A DNA stretch of 64,000 nucleotides from Prostheceraeus crozeri (Eukaryota; Platyhelminthes; Polycladida; Euryleptidae): contig CAJQUW010007256.1 in the NCBI GenBank assembly GCA_907163375.1, forward strand, positions 124,001 to 188,000. Direction: 5' to 3'. Below are positions 58,524-64,000 of the stretch, piece after piece. The notes below the pieces were generated by a model. It did not search any database and had not been told where the DNA came from. It saw only the letters and a program-made list of their open reading frames with translations. Position 1 is the stretch's first letter. Each line of letters begins with the position of its first letter. The position numbers and the translations under genes are program-made.

Positions 58524-58800
58524 ACACTTTCCTCTGGTCTGTATCTTCTTCTTCTTCCAATATCTCCAATGTAGTTGTCACTAACGTCTCCAGAAATTCC
58601 GCATATGCATCGAAGATTTGTGAGAAATCTCGCACTGTTATGACTGTATTCACCGCCTCTTCATAGATGTCATGAGCGCGTGGAAAATTCTTTGCTCGGA
58701 TGTAGTAATCAGCCAGAGAATTCCACAGAATGCCTACTTGATCGGTGTAGCGTCGAATTCCTTGTCGGATAATAGGATCAACTCTCAGACTTGTAATTTT
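58524..58800 (-). CDS. XAB2/SYF1 exon (upstream of the pair)
   Basis: Encodes KITSLRVDPIIRQGIRRYTD, QVGILWNSLADYYIRAKNFP, RAHDIYEEAVNTVITVRDFS, QIFDAYAEFLETLVTTTLEI, then an acidic LEEEEDTDQRKV. This is the SYF1/XAB2 segment with the 'LWxSLADYYIR...AxDxYEEAxxTVxTVRDFxQxFDxYAxFE' HAT repeat; the acidic stretch is the linker that follows it in animals. Acceptor ttcattgtag (58804-58801), donor GTGT|gtaagt (58523-58518). Length 277 bp; leaves in phase 1, and the exon at 42212 begins with the two bases needed to complete the codon. The intron between them is 16,311 bp. Earlier exons lie beyond the window. Confidence 0.95.
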
Positions 58801-59289
58801 CTACAATGAAAAAGAATGCAACGATGTCTTCCGTCTGTCTAAAAATACACATGCTGATACATAGAAATCGAATCTCATTCCTACTTTTACATCATCCGAA
58901 TCGAAGTCACTTTTTATTGAAATTGCCGTTTCATTGAGCATCAAGAAATAATGACGTCGGCCTAATTCATTCATTTTGTTTTTGATGGATAATTGCATAC
59001 ACTTTGCTGCACTTTCATATTTCAATGAAGAAATGGCATTTTCCGTGTGTAGTTTTAGTTATAAAGAGTGTAGCATTAGTTCAATTGTGCAATTTACAAT
59101 GCAGAGTGCCATCTATGCATGTGAAAGATATATTAGAAATCTCAGTTGGTGTACAACCATCCATCGCATTGCTACTTGCTTTTTTCCTACATTGTGTTTA
59201 AGTTGACAACAAAGGTCTGTTGTAGTAGATTGAATATCTAAACAATGACAACGACTAAGCCAATGCCACCAACACCCTTGACTCTCAAA
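58801..59289. other. XAB2 intron upstream of the exon
   Basis: Intronic DNA on the minus strand. The frame 58801-59025 (minus) abuts the exon but begins outside it across the acceptor and does not resemble SYF1. Confidence 0.5.
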
Positions 59290-60461
59290 CCGCACTCGCC
59301 TGAACCAGGGATCGAGCCGAAGTCCGCGGAGGAGACCAGCTCGCACCTTCTTCACTAGGCCACGCCGACTGCATTCACCTGAACCAGGGATCGAGCCGAA
59401 GTCCGCGGAGGAGACCAGCTCGCACTTTCTTCACTAGGCCACGCCGACTGCACTCGCCTGAACAAGGAATCGAGCCGAAGTCCGCGGTGGAGACCAGCTC
59501 GCACCTTCTTCACTAGGCCACGAGGACTGCATTCACCTGAACAAGGAATCGAGCCGAAGTCCGCGGTGGAGACCAGCTCGCACTTTCTTCACTAGGCCAC
59601 GCCGACTGCATTCGCCTGAACCAGGGATTGAGCCGAAGTCCGCGGTGGAGACCAGCTCGCACCTTCTTCACTAGGCCACGCCGACTGCACTCGCCTGAAC
59701 CAGGGATCGAGCCGAAGTCCGCGGTGGAGACCAGCTCGCACTTTCTTCACTAGGCCACGCCGACTGCACTCGCCTGAACCAGGGATCGAGCCGAAGTCCG
59801 CGGTGGAGACCAGCTCGCACCTTCTTCACTAGGCCACGCCGACTGCACTCGCCTGAACCAGGGATCGAGCCGAAGTCCGCGGTGGAGACCAGCTCGCACC
59901 TTCTTCACTAGGCCACGACGACTGCATTCACCTGAACAAGGAATCGAGCCGAAGTCCGCGGTGGAGACCAGCTCGCACTTTCTTCACTAGGCCACGCCGA
60001 CTGCACTCGCCTGAACAAGGAATCGAGCCGAAGTCCGCGGTGGAGACCAGCTCGCACTTTCTTCACTAGGCCACGCCGACTGCATTCGCCTGAACCAGGG
60101 ATCGAGCCGAAGTCCGCGGAGGAGACCAGCTCGCACCTTCTTCACTAGGCCACGCCGACTGCATTCACCTGAACCAGGGATCGAGCCGAAGTCCGCGGAG
60201 GAGACCAGCTCGCACCTTCTTCACTAGGCCACGCCGACTGCATTCGCCTGACCCAGGAATCGAGCCGAAGTCCGCGGTGGAGACCAGCTCGCACCTTCTT
60301 CACTAGGCCACGCCGACTGCATTCGCCTGACCCAGGAATCGAGCCGAAGTCCGCGGTGGAGACCAGCTCGCACCTTCTTCACTAGGCCACGCCGACTGCA
60401 TTCGCCTGAACCAGGGATCGAGCCGAGACTACCTCGCACCTTCTTCACTAGGCCACCCTCG
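59290..60461 (-). repeat. Tandem array, 79-bp tRNA-like unit
   Basis: About 15 copies of a 79-bp unit. On the minus strand each reads as a tRNA-like promoter: tggcctagtgaagaaggtgc (A box) and ggctcgatccctggttc (B box). Variation is limited (caccttc/cactttc, cgga/cggt, aacaaggaat/aaccagggat). The last unit, at about 60410-60461, is internally shortened. Probably grew from a SINE head or tRNA pseudogene by tandem duplication. Open minus frames are by-products. Confidence 0.93.
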
Positions 60462-61079
60462 CGCTGCGGCACAATGTCGTTCTACAAAATCTATTTTTGA
60501 TTTCCTTAGCTATTAGTTACCATCTTTTCTATTTCTACTGCTAGTATGTGGACAGCATCTGAAGCGTCTGTGTTGTGCGTGTATGCTTGGAATCAGTGCT
60601 AATAGTATACATAGTGATAATAAGAATGAGCGTTATTGGTTGAGCCAAAGCCTGGACGAGAAAGCTGCATTGAGGTCTTTTAAGAACTGGGGTCTACCGC
60701 ATAAAAGTTCAAAAGTTATTCTCTGATATTTATCAGTTCACAACTGAAAGATAATAGTAAACAACTAATAATTATCTGTTCAGCCCACAGAATTGGATTC
60801 ATCTGCGCGCGCTTCGGTTTCCTAGAAAGGAAGAGTTATATCTAACCTTAATATCGAAATGGCACATCACAGAATTAGACAACTTGCTCCTTCTCGAATG
60901 GATAATTCGTGTATCGCTTGCTATTGGAAATGACAAACAATAAGCTGTCAGCAGAGGACACCAGAGCCAGTGAGAGATACGTGCGTGCTGTGATAGCACT
61001 TCGCACACACCAAAACACACATTCCTGTCTTGGTTATCATTCGATTATATGCACTATACAGTGAGAAATGCCGAGGAGA
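60462..61079. other. No recognised feature
   Basis: Nothing supported. A minus frame at 60799-61020 is unassigned. Confidence 0.4.
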
Positions 61080-61335
61080 GGATGTGGAAACATCAAGTGA
61101 ACTAATTTTCGTACACCTGCTATTTTTTCAGTAATGATCGGAAGGGCCAACATTATGGAGAAAACTTGTACGCAATGATCTGAATTCTTCGAATCTGAAG
61201 GAATTTTGGCAATCGAAGCATTTTGCTGGAACTCACATTAATCTGCAAGTGACGCACGACTTTTTTCCTATCTCTGTAAGGTATTGGGAATCCCTTTTTG
61301 CCCACTTAATAGGTTCCTCGATGTGCCGTCAATTT
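61080..61335 (+). repeat. Repeat E, copy 3 (inverted to the tandem pair)
   Basis: Matches the reverse complement of 22340-22625 and 22745-23015: tcctatctctgtaaggtatt, tttttgcccacttaatagg and atgatcggaagggcc. The copies are about 38 kb apart, so E is a dispersed family, not only a local duplication. Confidence 0.75.
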
Positions 61336-61715
61336 CGTATTAATCACACTTCTAGCAAACCGAAGCAGTTAAACAAAATATTTAATTCTGTGGTTAAAAT
61401 ATATATCGACCTACTTATACCACAGCCGATCATCAATAATGTCACATTCCACGTAGATCATTGGATTCCACCATTATCATAGAATTAGGCAGTTTGTCTG
61501 AAGTTGACTAGAATGGAAACTGACTCAAGGTCGCGACACATCCGCGGGAACTAAGTTGGGGCATGAACCACCAATGAAACGCTCAGAATCGCACATGTGA
61601 CTGATTCTAACCCAATGATGCAGCCGTTGACAAGTGCATCTAAGTGAAAATCAGTGAGATTTTTGTGTCAGTCTTCTGTAATGCATGAAGCCTTACTCCC
61701 ATTCTGTATGTTTTA

Positions 61716-62060
61716 TTGTTTATTTTTTTGAGCACACGCAGAGCTAATGCACCCACATGCCATCATGTGAGCTTAGAACGCGCACGCTCTGTTAGTCACT
61801 CGAAAAGCTTTTTTGTTCGCACGGCACAGCTTTGGAATCAGCTTCCCCAGACCACTTTCCCTGACCAATACAATCTTGATACTTTCAAGAGGCGTGCGAA
61901 CAGGTTTCTGATAGGGAAAACTTAATCAGATTAGAAGATCTGTTTTCTTTCCTTTTATTTATTTAAAATAATACAATTTGTTGCTTTTCATTGAGTAACC
62001 CCTAGCTTCGTTCATGACTCATAGCTGTGCTAGGGGTAAAAATTCTGTAAAAAAAAAGTT
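61716..62060 (+). mobile_element. LINE 3' end
   Basis: Encodes RRANAPTCHHVSLERARSVS, HSKSFFVRTAQLWNQLPQTT and a TFKRRANRFL block before the stop at 61923. 'SFFPxxxxLWNxLPxxx...xFKxxL' is the C-terminus of jockey/CR1-group LINE polymerases. The 3' untranslated part, with cccctagcttcgttcatgac / gtgctaggggt and an A-run near 62050, closes it. 5'-truncated. Confidence 0.82.
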
Positions 62061-64000
62061 TTCAATTTCCATGGCCATCATAGAATTCAATCTAAATCTT
62101 TTCTTGTCAGCTTCATCGTCACAATTAAAATATTTGCGACTTTCAGTTCGTTGCTGTCTGTATTTCATGACGAAAAGTACCGTCAAATGCAAAAGGAAGG
62201 GTGCATCTTAACTTATAAAACTCATCAGTGAAATCCGAGATCTTAGTAGCTCATAGACTCAATGAACAGTTTTATGCAACTGATAATTAATGAGCTCATA
62301 AAATTTCATTAGTTCACAAGATTTTATCAGTAAATTTTTGCTAGAAAGTAAATGTAGCTGCTGATAAAATTCTTTATGCAACAAGCAATAGCTTAATAGC
62401 TAACATTATTAGTTACAAAGCTGCTTTTATGCAATGGACCCTTGGTTAATTCAATGGTCACAACTGTATTACAATTGAAAGCCTACGGATTAAACAACGA
62501 AATCAGTCCTCATCAGAACTACAATCAATTACTCAAATTAGTTAAAATAATATTCTATTATAGATCAGTGCTGGGATGACTTTCATCATCGCATGAGGGA
62601 TAAATTCAGTAATATTCAGTAATACCTATTGCATTTTCTCGGTCAGAAACCTGTCCGCTGTCCTCGTGAAAGTACCGAGGAAAGTAGCCTAGGAAAACTG
62701 ACTCCAAAGCTGTGCGAACCGAACATCATCAAACATTATGAATCCCTTCAAGGACCCTTGCATCATTATCGGTTTGCGGCACAATATTTGATTATAGATA
62801 AGGTTAAAGTTAAAAATTGATAAAATTCTTTTAAACATTTTGACAAATGCGCACTGCACTTTGCGATTCGCAAGTGAGATATAAAAACATGTAAAAAAAA
62901 CCTCCTTAATTTCTCGCAAGTTTCTTCAATAACCTCCCATTTCCCGTGTAATAAATTCAGATGCACGGCGGGCATTACATGCGCAATGCGAACTATAATT
63001 TCGCACAAAGAGAAGGTAATAGATTAAACTGTCTATCGATTATTAATCTCTTTCACTTTGTCTATTCGCAAACATGTCCTCTCAACAATATCGTCTTGGG
63101 CCTGAAAGCTACTATTCAAGAGCGCTTTTCGAATTTCAGTCTTTCAACAGCTCTCAAACGTTCAACAACATAAAGAACTCTTCCGACTTAATTTTCGGAA
63201 AAAATGTTTATTGTTACGAGTGTGACTCTTCAAAGCAAATCCACTTGTATTCATGAATGAGACTTTATCACGATTCGAGGTACTGAATCCTGAGAATGTT
63301 GGCAACTATCAAAGCATAGCGATCAACAATCGCCAATATTCACAAAAATTGAGTTCTTTCAGAGGACTGAGGTTGCGAGAGAGAGACAGCCTTTGTTTAC
63401 GGCACGGAATCATCTCTAATGTACACATCTCGATCTGAAGCGGTAGATATACAATACAGTCATGAAATGATATTGAATTGAATAAGTACATGCTTGCTCT
63501 CTTCCATGAAACTACAACGCGGCGGCCAGGTGCAGTTATTCAGTTTTCGGGCCGGATTTTCAGTTTGAAAACCTGGTCTGCATCGATCAAACTTAGTCAT
63601 CATTTCAATATACTTCCAAATTATGCTTAATTATTCAATTATCTTATTTCACGACTCCTATGTTCAGAACTTTTTTTGAAGAAAATGGATGGAGCATGCA
63701 TTCATAATTCGAAAATATGGCCACAAATTTAATCGTCAAAATCTGATGGAAACGTGATGGTTTGAATGATGATCGATTATTTTTGTGTTTCTTTATTGGA
63801 ACGGGAATCAGAATATCACAGACAGTTGCATGGACAACATGTTAGTCAGTAAATATACTTTTCAAAATATATAATGATGGCCTACACTAAAATTATTATA
63901 AAACAGGAAGCAAGTGCATGCACCAAACTGACAATAATGGTTGTTGTTACAAAGTCTCGCCATGTAAGGAAAGAAAGAGTTACTCGTACCCAGTGGCGTC
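62061..64000. other. No recognised feature
   Basis: AT-rich DNA with short unassigned frames on both strands. None resembles an upstream XAB2 exon. Confidence 0.4.

Noticed and set aside
60224-60472. Minus-strand frame of 82 codons
   Set aside because: It is a translation of the 79-bp tRNA-like satellite.
1-64000. LTR retroelements, Polintons or viral insertions
   Set aside because: I saw no paired long direct repeats with retroviral-type genes and no capsid, envelope or protein-primed polymerase domains. All reverse-transcriptase pieces read as LINE-type.

Overview
This is a eukaryotic, intron-bearing, AT-rich stretch, almost certainly from an invertebrate animal. The grounds are two spliced exons of a conserved animal splicing-factor gene and an invertebrate-style mix of mobile elements: jockey- and CR1-like LINEs, tRNA-headed SINEs, hAT, mariner and pogo elements, and a Crypton-type recombinase. 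I cannot fix the phylum. No bacterial-style operon, rRNA, CRISPR array or convincing functional tRNA was found.

The only host gene I can name is on the minus strand. It is the spliceosomal/NineTeen-complex HAT-repeat protein SYF1 (animal XAB2). Two consecutive exons are present, 58524-58800 and 42013-42212. They join in phase across an intron of about 16.3 kb. Upstream exons must lie beyond 64 kb. Downstream exons are either below 42 kb and were not recognised, or outside the window. The intron holds three high-copy tandem arrays (20, 21 and 31 bp units), a mariner with very long inverted ends, several hAT elements and a pogo/Tigger-type MITE. A fourth array of 79 bp units, built from a tRNA-like sequence, lies just upstream of the first exon.

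Layout. 0-9 kb: small inverted-repeat elements (one hAT with a perfect 8-bp target duplication) and SINEs. 9.5-14.2 kb: a decayed jockey-like LINE split by a 3.05-kb hAT with a perfect 8-bp duplication, next to a hAT-like C-terminal relic. 15-21 kb: SINE, hAT-like and foldback elements, then an intact 416-codon Crypton-type tyrosine recombinase ORF (19450-20700, minus). 21-29 kb: palindromes, a tandem duplication, LINE relics and a Tc1/mariner relic. 29.7-35.2 kb: a 5.5-kb DNA transposon with about 35-bp conserved terminal repeats (similarity fading over about 55 bp), arrays of the same motif beneath both ends, and a decayed transposase of a family I cannot place in a named superfamily; this is the most interesting element here. 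36-42 kb: repeat fragments, SINEs and a probable Penelope-type GIY-YIG fragment. 42-59 kb: the XAB2 exons and the repeat-filled intron. 59-64 kb: the tRNA-like satellite, a dispersed-repeat copy and a LINE 3' end.

The elements do not form a pathway. They record successive insertions: pogo MITE into hAT, hAT into LINE, hAT into older MITE, LINE into the large transposon. Perfect target duplications suggest the hAT elements at 1.0, 10.6 and 56.3 kb are among the younger ones. All identifications rest on reading the sequence and remembered family features; no database search was run.
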